Shown here in pieces: positions 1-8,478 of a stretch of DNA of 64,000 bases. This DNA comes from Pseudoalteromonas galatheae. GTDB lineage: Bacteria > Pseudomonadota > Gammaproteobacteria > Enterobacterales > Alteromonadaceae. Position 1 is the first letter of the stretch. Each line of letters starts with the position of its first letter. The stretch spans positions 2,229,001 to 2,293,000 of the forward strand of contig NZ_PNCO02000001.1 in NCBI RefSeq assembly GCF_005886105.2, read 5' to 3'. The notes below the pieces were generated by a model, which did not search any database, was not told the DNA's origin, and worked only from the letters and a program-made list of their open reading frames with translations. The position numbers and the translations under genes were made by a program.

Positions 1-238
1 CTGGTGAATACTCAGCAAAAGGATAAAACACACTTTGTGTTGCATCTCCAGCGGCATAAGCTAGCAAGGCAACGGGTGGACGCGTATCGTTTGCCGCCAA
101 CATTGGTAATAGCGCGGAGCAATCTGCTGGCCCCTCTACCAATATGCACTGGGGCTGCAATGCCTGTAATGCGGCCATGAGTCGTTGGCTTGACCCAGGT
201 CCATGGTGGCGAATGCCAAAGTAATGGACGTTCGACAT
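1..238 (-). CDS. DUF5682 family protein, N-terminal part (cut by window edge)
   Basis: The reading frame starts with ATG at 238 and runs off the left edge. The visible 79 residues open with an HYFGIRHHGPGS-type motif followed by an LVEGPADC stretch, which I recognise as the N-terminus of DUF5682 proteins. It is the last visible gene of a minus-strand cluster (SWIM, DUF5691, MoxR ATPase, DUF5682), starting 9 bp after the MoxR stop codon. DUF5682 genes are commonly found with MoxR and VWA-domain genes, so a VWA gene may follow outside the window. The biochemical function is not known to me. Confidence 0.8.
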   Translation of the reverse strand, partial: MSNVHYFGIRHHGPGSSQRLMAALQALQPQCILVEGPADCSALLPMLAANDTRPPVALLAYAAGDATQSVFYPFAEYSP

Positions 239-247
239 AGCACGTCC

Positions 248-1327
248 TTACAATACTTCGTTGATTATCTTGTAATAGTCCGAATAGGCTGGGCGTTTCT
301 TAAGCACCGTTTCCAAGTATTCTTCAAGCACCGCTTTGTCTTGCACGGGGTCTTTTACAATAGCGCCAACCAAATTGCTGCTGAGGTTTTCAGCATCTAA
401 TCTACCATTGCCAAACCAATTTGCTTGACTCAGTCCACCAACCATCACAGCAATTGCTTCCGCTGTTGAAAGGTTTCCTGTCGGCGTTTTGAGTGTTACT
501 TTACCATCAAGGGTTTCACCGCCACGTAATTCTCTAAACATAGTGACTACTTTTTCAATTTCACTTTGTGCATCCAGTGGCATCGGTAATTCTAAGCTCG
601 CGCTCATTTCTGCGACGCGTTTTGAGATGATTGATATTTCCTGCGCCATATCATCCGGTAGGGGCAGCACCACAACATTAAAGCGGCGTTTTAATGCAGC
701 CGACAGTTCGTTCACGCCTTTATCACGATTATTTGCTGTCGCAATGATATTAAAGCCTCGTTGGGCATAGACGGCTTCATTCAACTCCGGGATTGGTAAC
801 ATTTTTTCTGACAATACCGTGATCAACGTATCTTGCACGTCCGAACCCATGCGCGTTAACTCTTCAAGGCGGCAAAGCGTCCCTGATTCCATTGCACGAT
901 ATAAAGGTGTTGGCACGAGCGCTTCACGGCTTGGCCCATTTGCCAAAAGCTGTGCATAGTTCCAACCGTAGCGGATCTGGTTTTCGTCTGTGCCTGCTGT
1001 ACATTGAATAACCTGAGTACTGTTACCACAGATCCCCGCAGCAAGGTGTTCAGACACCCAAGACTTAGCCGTGCCCGGCACACCGAGTAACAATAAAGCG
1101 CGATCGGTTGCAAGTGTTGCTACCGCGGTTTCAATTAATCGGCGATTACCTATGTACTTTGGACTTATTTCAACACCGCTTTTAGTTTTACCACCCAGCA
1201 AATACGTTACCACTGCCTGCGGCGATAACGCCCAATTTTCAGGTTTATTGCCTACGTCCTCGGCTTTTAGTGCATCTAGTTCTGTTTGATAAGTGATTTC
1301 TGCCGGTTGGCGAAGGATGCCACTCAT
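248..1327 (-). CDS. MoxR-family AAA+ ATPase
   Basis: A 359-residue AAA+ protein. The Walker A GVPGTAKS lies at residues 82-89, a Walker B-like acidic stretch (CRLEEL) follows near 155, and a sensor-1 region with ATANNRDKG near 200. Size and motifs fit MoxR ATPases, which act as chaperone-like remodellers, usually with VWA-domain partners. The start is supported by AAGGAA upstream of the ATG at 1327. It lies between DUF5691 (107 bp upstream) and DUF5682 (9 bp downstream) on the same strand, so it is probably co-transcribed with them. The substrate is unknown. Family assignment is firm; the role in this cluster is inferred from context. Confidence 0.9.
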   Translation of the reverse strand: MSGILRQPAEITYQTELDALKAEDVGNKPENWALSPQAVVTYLLGGKTKSGVEISPKYIGNRRLIETAVATLATDRALLLLGVPGTAKSWVSEHLAAGICGNSTQVIQCTAGTDENQIRYGWNYAQLLANGPSREALVPTPLYRAMESGTLCRLEELTRMGSDVQDTLITVLSEKMLPIPELNEAVYAQRGFNIIATANNRDKGVNELSAALKRRFNVVVLPLPDDMAQEISIISKRVAEMSASLELPMPLDAQSEIEKVVTMFRELRGGETLDGKVTLKTPTGNLSTAEAIAVMVGGLSQANWFGNGRLDAENLSSNLVGAIVKDPVQDKAVLEEYLETVLKKRPAYSDYYKIINEVL

Positions 1328-1433
1328 AGTTAGTTCCTTTTTGTATTAACCCTGATCTGCAATCAGGCCAATTTGTCTTAGTACTTACTCAATTTGAAGG
1401 AGCAAATCTGACGCTAACTGCGTTTAAAATTTT

Positions 1434-2945
1434 TTAATTAGAATAAATTGGTTTCAGATCCGATAATTGAATATTAAATTTAAGCATATCGAGCATGGGA
1501 TCTACATTCACCACACCGAGTGCGAGTATTTGACTTAACGCCTCGCGTGCGCAACTTGCTGGCAGCAATAAACCAAGTGCCATCAATTCCCGAGTTATGG
1601 TGTATTCGTCAATATGGTTAGTTTCTTTTATCTGCTTGCTTATCAATACACTTAACGCCTGCCAAGCCTGAGTCTTACACACCAATTGCCAGTCCAGTTC
1701 CAATTGTGGCTGGCTCACGTAGTCCATACAATCAGCAAAACTTAATTGGACTTTGTGGTTAGTCAGTAAGTCAAACATGATTTTGCTGCGGTAGGTTTGA
1801 TCCATCCTTGGCAGAAATAAAGCCAGCAAGCTCAACCCATCCGGATAATCAGGTAGTGACGCCAATAATTGCTCAATCATAAGATGAATGTATTCATCAG
1901 ATAGGTTAGCAACCGCGTTACCGACAAAGCACTCGTTATCATGTTGTCGGTTCTGACTAAATTGCCAATGCTTAACAAGAATCGATAACTCTATTCCGAG
2001 CGCTTGGGCAAATGCCGACAGCGATACCACTTGTAGCCACTCAGAGCGCAATGCTTGTTGCTTTTTACTTTTCAGTAAAGCGGGAACGACCTCAATTTTC
2101 TTGATTAGCAGTCCTGACTTTTTGACTTCAAACCACTGTGCCAGCTCTGGTGCAAGTTGAGACTGCTCTACGCCCTCGACCTTGGCACTCCCAACGCCCA
2201 GTCTGGCCAACAATTGTTGAGACAAGGTGACAATCTTTTTTGCACGATCGTTTATTAAACTTTCTAAATAAGGCTGATCGTCAGCTTGTAAGTTAATTCC
2301 TAAAACTTCGATGATATTTAGTCGCTTATCCGCAGCTTCTTTGTGTGCACAAGCAGCGATGAGCTCCCTAGCTTCAGCAGCATTACTGCGTCGTAATGCC
2401 CGAAGCAGTGCCAAACGCTGCGCAGGGAAAAAATCGTCCCAGTTTTCCTTCGTCAACGGTTCACCCTGTAGGTTCGACGCGCTGTGATGTTGATTTGCCA
2501 CCCATTCACACCAAGGCCAATAAATAGCAGGGACCTCGTCATTTACCTGCGGAAGCCAATCTGCAGGATGCGCGCAATACCCTCTATCTAAAAGCAAATT
2601 TAACAAATGCTTAGTTGATGCAAAATATTGCTTCTTAAGATGAGCAAGGGAAGTACGAAAGCTCGGTCTCAGTGAGTCGATTAGACAAGGCAACGTAAGT
2701 GAGGGTAATGCAGACTTTGCTTGTAAATTAGATGGTGGAGCTTGACGTAATAACCATTCACGCTGTTGCACAGCCAAAATGAGTGCCATTCTGCGTTGCT
2801 GTATCTCGGTCCGCTCACCGTCTTTACACGCCCAACTAGATGGTAAACATTGCGCTGTTAATGTCGCTGCATTACCGCCTACTAACCAACGTTTATAAAG
2901 TGCGTCGATTTTTAATAGCTCATCCCTAGCAACGTTGCTTAGCAT
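1434..2945 (-). CDS. DUF5691 family protein
   Basis: About 503 residues, leucine- and alanine-rich and predicted helical, resembling HEAT-like repeats, with no catalytic motif that I can identify. I assign DUF5691 mainly from its position between a SWIM-domain gene and a MoxR gene, where this family usually sits, and from its length. The start is placed at the ATG at 2945, preceded by a GGGGGG ribosome-binding stretch, rather than at an in-frame codon 15 bp upstream. The start overlaps the end of the SWIM gene by a few bases, indicating translational coupling. The function is unknown; a scaffold or substrate-binding role for the ATPase is a guess. Confidence 0.7.
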   Translation of the reverse strand: MLSNVARDELLKIDALYKRWLVGGNAATLTAQCLPSSWACKDGERTEIQQRRMALILAVQQREWLLRQAPPSNLQAKSALPSLTLPCLIDSLRPSFRTSLAHLKKQYFASTKHLLNLLLDRGYCAHPADWLPQVNDEVPAIYWPWCEWVANQHHSASNLQGEPLTKENWDDFFPAQRLALLRALRRSNAAEARELIAACAHKEAADKRLNIIEVLGINLQADDQPYLESLINDRAKKIVTLSQQLLARLGVGSAKVEGVEQSQLAPELAQWFEVKKSGLLIKKIEVVPALLKSKKQQALRSEWLQVVSLSAFAQALGIELSILVKHWQFSQNRQHDNECFVGNAVANLSDEYIHLMIEQLLASLPDYPDGLSLLALFLPRMDQTYRSKIMFDLLTNHKVQLSFADCMDYVSQPQLELDWQLVCKTQAWQALSVLISKQIKETNHIDEYTITRELMALGLLLPASCAREALSQILALGVVNVDPMLDMLKFNIQLSDLKPIYSN

Positions 2946-4330
2946 GCAATAACCCCCCAATTTTTTGTTGTTACGCTCAGAAGCGTCCCCTTAGAGCCCG
3001 AAGAGACGACAAATGCCCGCTCAAGTTCGCTACCTAATATCACGGGATTGACTTCATTGTTGCTCAGCACCAGCGTCTGCGTACCGTCACTTGAACACCA
3101 CCAAAACGTCCCTTTTCCATCGTCTAGCACTCGACCTGCACCTAATATCGCAGGAAACTCTTCTATCCAAGGCGTCGCACTTAAATGACGCTGAAATTGC
3201 AATTGATGATCCATAACAGCGAGCTCAGCTTCATCATACTTCCCCTCAAACGCTTTATATTCACCTAACAAAGCGCGTTGCAAAATTTTAGCTGGGTAAA
3301 AAATGAGCTCACCCTCAATTTTCCTGCCAATGCTATTACTCACCGTTTTTCGCCCTGTTGCTGCAGGGTAAAAATCAAGCAACAAGGCCGGTTCAACATG
3401 AGGTTCTGTTATGTTTATCAACCATTTTGAATGGGCGATTAGACCATCTTTACGGGTTTCAATACGCTCTCCAACGGTTTCCCAAATACCCTTAACTCGG
3501 ACTGAGTGCGGGTTGGATAGCACTTGCTCCCGTGTTTCCCCCGTTACAATGGCTCTGCGAACATCAATATTGTCACAATCAACAAACCAAGCTTCACTCA
3601 GTAGTGCCAATTTACCGAGCTCTTGATAAACCGCTTGTGGCTGTAAGGTAGAACACAGAGGCATGATTTTTGCGGGCAACTCGTCAATGCGAGCCGCAAA
3701 ATTAGTGGCTTTTGCATCAACCAAACGTGCAGCAATTCGGCGACAACGTTCTGTTATTTCCTTTATGAGCTGGCTAATACCATTCACTAATTGGTCATCT
3801 AACCACTGCTGAAACTCAATTAAACCGTCACTTACGCAGGCCTCTGTTTTTGCTTTACTTTGCGCAGCGCGCTGTTTCTGCTGTGCTTCTTTTTTAGCCA
3901 ACTCTTCTGCGCTTAATGTTTCACTAGCCTCAGCGGTGGCATTAATGTCTTTGCTCGGGGTTGTTTTTGTCTCTTGCGTTTGATTGTTTGTAGGGGCTCG
4001 CCGGCGCCGACCCAACCAATCAGTAACCCATTGTGGTACCTCAGCTTCAGTAAAGCTTGAGCCTGCATCGGAAAATTGCCACAACAGCGCTAATACGTGT
4101 TTACAAGGAAATTTTCGAGATGGACAGGTACATTTATAGCCATGATCGACCACATCAGCGACAGTGTAATACGGCTTTGAGCCTGACCCCTGACATTCTC
4201 CCCAAATCGTATTGATCTCAGAAGCTTGTCCAAGTACTGGCCATTTTGCTGGTTTTAACAAACCTTTTGCGGCTTTTAGAGAAGCTTGATCGGGCGCAAG
4301 CTCCTGAATTGTTTCAAGTGAGATTTCCAT
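2939..4330 (-). CDS. SWIM zinc-finger family protein
   Basis: A 463-residue protein. Near residues 67-85 it has a CxC...CxH SWIM zinc-finger signature (CTCPSRKFPCKH). A low-complexity Ala/Lys/Gln linker follows around residues 115-165, and then a long C-terminal region without known motifs. SWIM domains bind zinc and are thought to contact DNA or protein. It is the first gene of the cluster and overlaps the DUF5691 start. The arrangement SWIM-DUF5691-MoxR-DUF5682 matches a widespread conserved cluster of unknown physiological role that has been discussed as a possible conflict or stress system. The family call is secure, the function is not. Confidence 0.85.
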   Translation of the reverse strand: MEISLETIQELAPDQASLKAAKGLLKPAKWPVLGQASEINTIWGECQGSGSKPYYTVADVVDHGYKCTCPSRKFPCKHVLALLWQFSDAGSSFTEAEVPQWVTDWLGRRRRAPTNNQTQETKTTPSKDINATAEASETLSAEELAKKEAQQKQRAAQSKAKTEACVSDGLIEFQQWLDDQLVNGISQLIKEITERCRRIAARLVDAKATNFAARIDELPAKIMPLCSTLQPQAVYQELGKLALLSEAWFVDCDNIDVRRAIVTGETREQVLSNPHSVRVKGIWETVGERIETRKDGLIAHSKWLINITEPHVEPALLLDFYPAATGRKTVSNSIGRKIEGELIFYPAKILQRALLGEYKAFEGKYDEAELAVMDHQLQFQRHLSATPWIEEFPAILGAGRVLDDGKGTFWWCSSDGTQTLVLSNNEVNPVILGSELERAFVVSSGSKGTLLSVTTKNWGVIAC

Positions 4331-4451
4331 ATTTCCAATGTGTCACACTACGTCCATATTTGTTCCCATTATATGGCGAGATGGTTTTTAGATCTACGCC
4401 TAATACCAAATCCCGAGTAATAGACGTATTGATAAGACTGCTGAATCGGTG

Positions 4452-4973
4452 TTATTTACGCTCACTATGTTGGTGTACAAAACTATCGAGCGCCGCAACC
4501 GACTTAATCACATAGAGCGTTTTGGTTTGCGCGCTTTGCTCTAACTGCGATAAGAATTCTTCATTCCAAAATTGCGGGCAACGCCTTAACGTTTTAATAC
4601 TGGCAATCGTCCCTTTAAACACTGAGCTACCATCAGGCCAGCCTTCTGGCTTAGTAACTATGCTTTTTAACAGACGTTTTATCACAAACCAATAACTCAC
4701 TCGATATGGTAAGTCGATGTAGACTAAGGTATCTGCTGCATCTAAGCGCTGTTTAAACGCATCTAGCGGACCAAAGCCATCAATGATCCACGCATCAGTA
4801 TTCAATATGTTTTGATGTGCTTTATCAAAAGCGGCTCTGTCAACAAACTCGCCATTTGCTTGGTAGAGCATCGAGTCTAATTGATATAACGGAATATATA
4901 TTGCCGCGGCCAGTCCTTTACTCACCGTAGACTTGCCGCTTCCCGGTTTACCAAAAACTGCTATTTTCTTCAT
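4452..4973 (-). CDS. P-loop nucleotide kinase, adenylate kinase/FlaR-like
   Basis: The 173-residue product has a Walker A GKPGSGKS at residues 8-15, then LDSM and a Trp/Ile/Asp segment typical of small adenylate kinase-like, topology-modulation (FlaR-type) proteins. I placed the start at the ATG at 4973 because a strong AAGGAGG lies just upstream; the frame can be extended 24 bases further. It probably phosphorylates a small molecule or nucleotide, but the substrate cannot be told. The 35 bases before the start follow a strong hairpin plus T-run (5008-5036), so expression may be controlled by attenuation. Confidence 0.8.
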   Translation of the reverse strand: MKKIAVFGKPGSGKSTVSKGLAAAIYIPLYQLDSMLYQANGEFVDRAAFDKAHQNILNTDAWIIDGFGPLDAFKQRLDAADTLVYIDLPYRVSYWFVIKRLLKSIVTKPEGWPDGSSVFKGTIASIKTLRRCPQFWNEEFLSQLEQSAQTKTLYVIKSVAALDSFVHQHSERK

Positions 4974-5007
4974 GTAACCTCCTTGCTGTGGCCCCACAAG
5001 GCAGATA

Positions 5008-5036
5008 CAAAAAAACCCACCTTACTTTGGTGGGTT
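5008..5036 (-). terminator. Rho-independent terminator / possible attenuator before the kinase gene
   Basis: An 8-bp stem (AACCCACC paired with GGTGGGTT) with a short loop is followed on the minus strand by a run of seven T. It stands only 35 bp upstream of the kinase start and downstream of a short leader reading frame, so it would stop transcription before the gene unless read through. Confidence 0.7.
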
Positions 5037-5058
5037 CATTAAAAAAGCACACAAAACC

Positions 5059-5116
5059 ACCACTCCTAAGGAATGGTAATAATTCGTGTACTTGTGAGAA
5101 ATAGTTCTATATTCAT
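5059..5116 (-). promoter_or_regulatory. Candidate leader peptide with overlapping hairpin
   Basis: On the minus strand a 16-codon frame from ATG at 5116 to TAG at 5066 encodes a peptide ending TSTRIITIP, rich in Thr and Ile codons. Its 3' end overlaps an 8-bp, 3-base-loop hairpin (5059-5077), with the terminator hairpin about 25 bp further on. This order (leader frame, hairpin, terminator, gene) resembles amino-acid attenuators such as the thr leader. However, the downstream gene is a kinase rather than thrA, so the assignment is tentative. A TTGACA at 5146-5151 is a possible -35 element. The remaining stretch up to 5353 shows nothing else I recognise. Confidence 0.35.
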
Positions 5117-5353
5117 AACGATACTTTCACGTAATGATTAGTTATTGTCAAGCACGCACAAGGCCCGATGAGTGAATTGAGAAATAGCATCACTTTGTGG
5201 TCAAGCGAATCACTAACTTTGGCATCGCTATTGTCAACTCAACACTAAGTTGCCGCCAGATAGCACTATAAGTGAAGCACATGCTCGATTAAAACGTTTA
5301 ACCAGTTTAGGTTTGCTAAACCACCGCCTTAGATACAGCTCACGACCAAAGAC

Positions 5354-6187
5354 TTATTTAGTTAACGAGTGCGGCCTCGCTCTAAAGAACACAGTGAGCA
5401 CTAATAAAGCAAGCATAAATAAACTTATCGAGCCACTACTGCCGTTTCTATGCTCAACTTTAGCGACTTTTTCTTCCTTTATTCGCTTTTTGAAGTTTGA
5501 GAGTTCAGCCTCCAAGTTAGGTATCATATCTTCGACGGCCAAGCTAAAGCCCTCTAAAGATTTTTCAGTGATCACCGAGTCTACTCCAACTGCTGTCGTT
5601 CTTTTTTCTAGCTTGCTTAATCCCGGCGCCCTAAATAACATCTTTTTGCTCTTGATATCGAAAACGGCTGTATCGACAAATGTTTGAATCGTGTTTTCAT
5701 TCCCAGGCACTATGTACATTCCCACGATGGTCCAATAGAGAAACGCTGCATTATTTTCTAAAGACTGGGTTACTTGATCGTACGAAATCAGTGCCATGAC
5801 ATCAACGTCATACAACCTTCCCACTTGCTCTAGAGTCGTAAATCCCTCACCTCCTTGTAGGTAGCTGCTCGGTATCACTTCGATACGATCGATATATTCA
5901 TACTGAGCAAAGGCGCGCTTTACTTTCTCGAGCAACTCAACCTGACCTTTGTTGTGGATACCAGCATGTTGCCACTGTGAAGATGGCACAAACGACACTC
6001 CAACCCTCACTGGCAATGTTAACACTGGTATTTCTGGTTGACGCACTGTCCGGCTACTTTCATTTGGGTATAAAAAGGTCATTAAGCTGCTAGATTGCGT
6101 TTTTGTGCCTGTATTTTGGCTGACAAGCGCACTGCATGATGTGAGCAAAAGCATACACATAGAGATAATCAAACCTTTAAAAATCAT
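5354..6187 (-). CDS. Rhombotarget-type lipoprotein with GlyGly-CTERM-like tail
   Basis: A 277-residue protein with an N-terminal lipoprotein signal (hydrophobic core then LLTSC, lipid-modified Cys at about 18). The C-terminus carries a Gly/Ser-rich stretch (NGSSGS), a hydrophobic helix and an Arg-containing end. That layout is the GlyGly-CTERM sorting signal processed by rhombosortase. Lipoprotein signal plus this tail fits the rhombotarget lipoprotein family as I remember it. The protein is probably anchored or released at the cell surface after cleavage. A rhomboid protease gene lies at 28441-29016, but it does not look like the dedicated rhombosortase. No operon partner is evident. Confidence 0.75.
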   Translation of the reverse strand: MIFKGLIISMCMLLLTSCSALVSQNTGTKTQSSSLMTFLYPNESSRTVRQPEIPVLTLPVRVGVSFVPSSQWQHAGIHNKGQVELLEKVKRAFAQYEYIDRIEVIPSSYLQGGEGFTTLEQVGRLYDVDVMALISYDQVTQSLENNAAFLYWTIVGMYIVPGNENTIQTFVDTAVFDIKSKKMLFRAPGLSKLEKRTTAVGVDSVITEKSLEGFSLAVEDMIPNLEAELSNFKKRIKEEKVAKVEHRNGSSGSISLFMLALLVLTVFFRARPHSLTK

Positions 6188-6349
6188 AAACTTCCTTACC
6201 GCGTGTTGTTATAGGTATAAACTAAATATGTTACCGTTTGTATTAGCCCGCATCACTTAATCGCAACAGCGGTTCTGTATTTTTATAACTCAGCAAATAA
6301 CGAAAACAAGTTCGAAAAATAATAAGCTGATTGTTTATATGCTACTAGT

Positions 6350-6745
6350 TTATAACGTTGCCAAATGAATAACGGCATCGTTAAAATCGGGGAATTCTTC
6401 GTCTTCCCCGAAACTCACATTGCTCACATCTCCAATGCAAAAACACGCTTTTTCTGCCGACCAACGTAAAACGTAAAAATCTTTGGAGCCTAACCACAGC
6501 TCTTTATCGCCCCACCACTCAAAAATAATGGGGTCGTCACAATGATGCACGACAAGGGAATCTAAACATGGCACTTCAGCGAGATGAGCATAGAAGCTAA
6601 CTAATTGCGCTATCACTTCGTTGGGTACTAATTGCACTGTTGCTTTCGCTGTAAAAATCACCAAAGACTCAGCTGAAGCGGGTTTAATTTCATGATCAGA
6701 CATCAGCTCAGGCAATGTCGCCTGTACCCATTCCATCAGGTTCAT
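6350..6745 (-). CDS. Hypothetical protein, 131 aa
   Basis: A small acidic protein containing WWGDKELWLGSKDFYVLRW and several aromatic residues, with no signal peptide or membrane segment. An AAGGAAG ribosome-binding site about 8-10 bp before the ATG at 6745 supports the start. The compact acidic, aromatic-rich character recalls small immunity-type folds, but I do not recognise a family and give no function. It lies on the same strand as the next hypothetical gene and may be expressed separately, since about 100 bp separate them. Confidence 0.6.
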   Translation of the reverse strand: MNLMEWVQATLPELMSDHEIKPASAESLVIFTAKATVQLVPNEVIAQLVSFYAHLAEVPCLDSLVVHHCDDPIIFEWWGDKELWLGSKDFYVLRWSAEKACFCIGDVSNVSFGEDEEFPDFNDAVIHLATL

Positions 6746-6852
6746 TTTAATTACTTCCTTATCACTTAAATCTAAGAGTTAATTCCATTGAAATCTAATA
6801 TACGCTTGTTTGCTTATCCATCCTCGACATACCTAATCGCCTAGCTGGTTTA

Positions 6853-7410
6853 TTAATCAGCCAATGACATGGATCCAATGATTTCACCTTGTTCTAATAA
6901 AAATAATCTATCCGCGATTTGTGCATTACCATAGCTATCATCGTTCCACGCATCTTTATGTAAATAGATAAACTTATCGAGCAGATCGTCCGATGCGTCC
7001 CTTGCGATGACCATTAGTCCTGTTCTTCTTGCAATTGATACCAACAACTGTTCAGCATTCAACATTTGGTGCGCCTTAAGCATTTGTGTTTTAGATAAAA
7101 TGGCCTCACTGCTAAAGGACTTACCACTAGCTGTTAACACTTTATTATCAAGCACTTGTGACGGTGTAAAGAGCACATCTAACGCATCAATATTATGAAA
7201 TGCCTGTTGCACTATGGTATTTAAATCAGCCGCCTCGCCATCTTGATGTGTGAGAAAAACGAAGTTTTCAGGTGTATCGTAACCAAAACCAATCACGACT
7301 TCAGGTGCTTCTTCAGGCCCGATTAAAATTGAATACAGCGCACCATATTGCATACCAGTCCAATTGCCAGCTTTGATAATGGGATAAATGGTTCTGTCCT
7401 TTAAATTCAT
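6853..7410 (-). CDS. Hypothetical protein, 185 aa
   Basis: A soluble protein without recognisable motifs. The N-terminal half is beta-like (GYDTPENFVFLTHQDGE) and the C-terminal half helical and acidic. The start at the ATG at 7410, before LKDRTIYP, is preferred because an AGGAGAG lies directly upstream; an in-frame codon six residues earlier has no comparable site. Its neighbours are the 131-residue hypothetical gene downstream and a 1-kb non-coding stretch upstream. Family and function unknown. Confidence 0.6.
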   Translation of the reverse strand: MNLKDRTIYPIIKAGNWTGMQYGALYSILIGPEEAPEVVIGFGYDTPENFVFLTHQDGEAADLNTIVQQAFHNIDALDVLFTPSQVLDNKVLTASGKSFSSEAILSKTQMLKAHQMLNAEQLLVSIARRTGLMVIARDASDDLLDKFIYLHKDAWNDDSYGNAQIADRLFLLEQGEIIGSMSLAD

Positions 7411-8253
7411 AGATCTCTCCTGCTTCAAATTTCCTGATAAAACAGTGGCCGGTCTTGTTTATCACAGCATTCTGTCATGACGAAATTCTCAGTCGTAACG
7501 CGAACTTCATAAGAGACTCGTCGCATCGAGTGCTAATTTGGAAAATGCTATGGCCGTGAATTATTGTAGAAAGGGTCAAATTTTGAATGGCTTTCTCAGC
7601 AACCCCTGTGAGTATTTATGCTTTTTATTAAATCATCTCAACCCCTTTTTACAAGACTTTTTATTACGCCTAAATAGAGAGAACGGTTTCAAAAGTACAC
7701 TGACAAGCGGGTTATCTACCGATTGTAATTAACTGTATCGTTTAGTTTCAACGTTGCAATCGTTTTTGCATCCACCAAATTAGATTTGCCAACCCAGTAA
7801 TTAACACTGACTGTTCTTTGCAATTCATTTCGACCAGCAAATTTAGATTAATTCCACTCTCTTATTTTTTATTCAATTTAAAAACCAGCTCTGGCTAAAG
7901 TTTAGCGCTGCTCTTACGCTAGGGAAAACCTAGTCGAGGGCCATACAGCTTTATCAAGAGATATGCAACAAAAAATAGACAAAGTCACATGTGCAATAAT
8001 TACTCATATTTTATTTTTTTATAAAAAGTTCAGCCTTATTACAAACCCTAATTAGTAACAATTGGTGATCATTAAAAAATGCTCAATATTTGTACTCAAC
8101 ACCATTCATGGAATTAACTACAAAGCTTTAAAATTAACCATAAATATACATTTATTTAACCAAAACACCATTTCATTCTTTTCAAAAAATAAATACGAAA
8201 GCAAATCAATCTTAATTTTTATTATGCTTTTTCAATAGACTAGTCCATAACAC

Positions 8254-8269
8254 TTAGACATTCGTCTAA
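8254..8269. promoter_or_regulatory. Palindromic operator-like site TTAGAC-N4-GTCTAA
   Basis: A perfect 6-4-6 inverted repeat (TTAGACATTCGTCTAA), close to a second palindrome (GACTAGTC) around 8240. Sites of this shape are typical of TetR-family operators. It lies 210 bp before the first gene of the diiron/aminotransferase operon; no TetR gene is adjacent, so the regulator would be encoded elsewhere. Confidence 0.4.
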
Positions 8270-8343
8270 TGTTTTGCGTCAACGAAACTGCCCAATACTT
8301 TTTTACACAGCCGGACGTTGTATGACAGCTGCTAACTCAAGTG

Positions 8344-8451
8344 ATACCAATTTGCTTATTGGAGTGACAGCGCTTTAGGCGAGAAAAGTTTGGCTCAGTG
8401 AGCATCAAACTTTCTCCCATCGTTTGAGCAGATAACAGGGTGAATTGGTAT
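8344..8451. repeat. MITE-like inverted repeat (ATACCAATT ... AATTGGTAT)
   Basis: A 108-bp unit bounded by perfect 9-bp inverted repeats ATACCAATT/AATTGGTAT. Inside it is another inverted pair (GAGAAAAGTTTG and CAAACTTTCTC, near 8381-8416). Elements with ATACCAATT ends are, in my experience, common dispersed repeats in Alteromonadales. It sits directly before the ribosome-binding region of the 8479 gene and could affect its leader RNA. Confidence 0.5.
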
Positions 8452-8478
8452 TGTTAATAACCAAAAAAGGAATTACGT

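Larger units (their letters stand above)
7411..8478. other. Long AT-rich non-coding stretch upstream of the biosynthesis-type operon
   Basis: About 1.07 kb without a convincing gene; a 64-codon frame at 7538-7732 has no family resemblance or good ribosome-binding site. The right part holds a palindrome (8254-8269) and a MITE-like inverted repeat (8344-8451), listed separately. It probably contains the promoter region of the 8.5-14.2 kb operon. Confidence 0.6.

Noticed and set aside
5066..5116. True thr operon leader
   Set aside because: The following gene is a P-loop kinase and no thrA is present; reported only as a tentative leader.
7538..7732. 64-codon plus-strand frame in the long intergenic stretch
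   Set aside because: No ribosome-binding site, odd composition and no recognisable domain.
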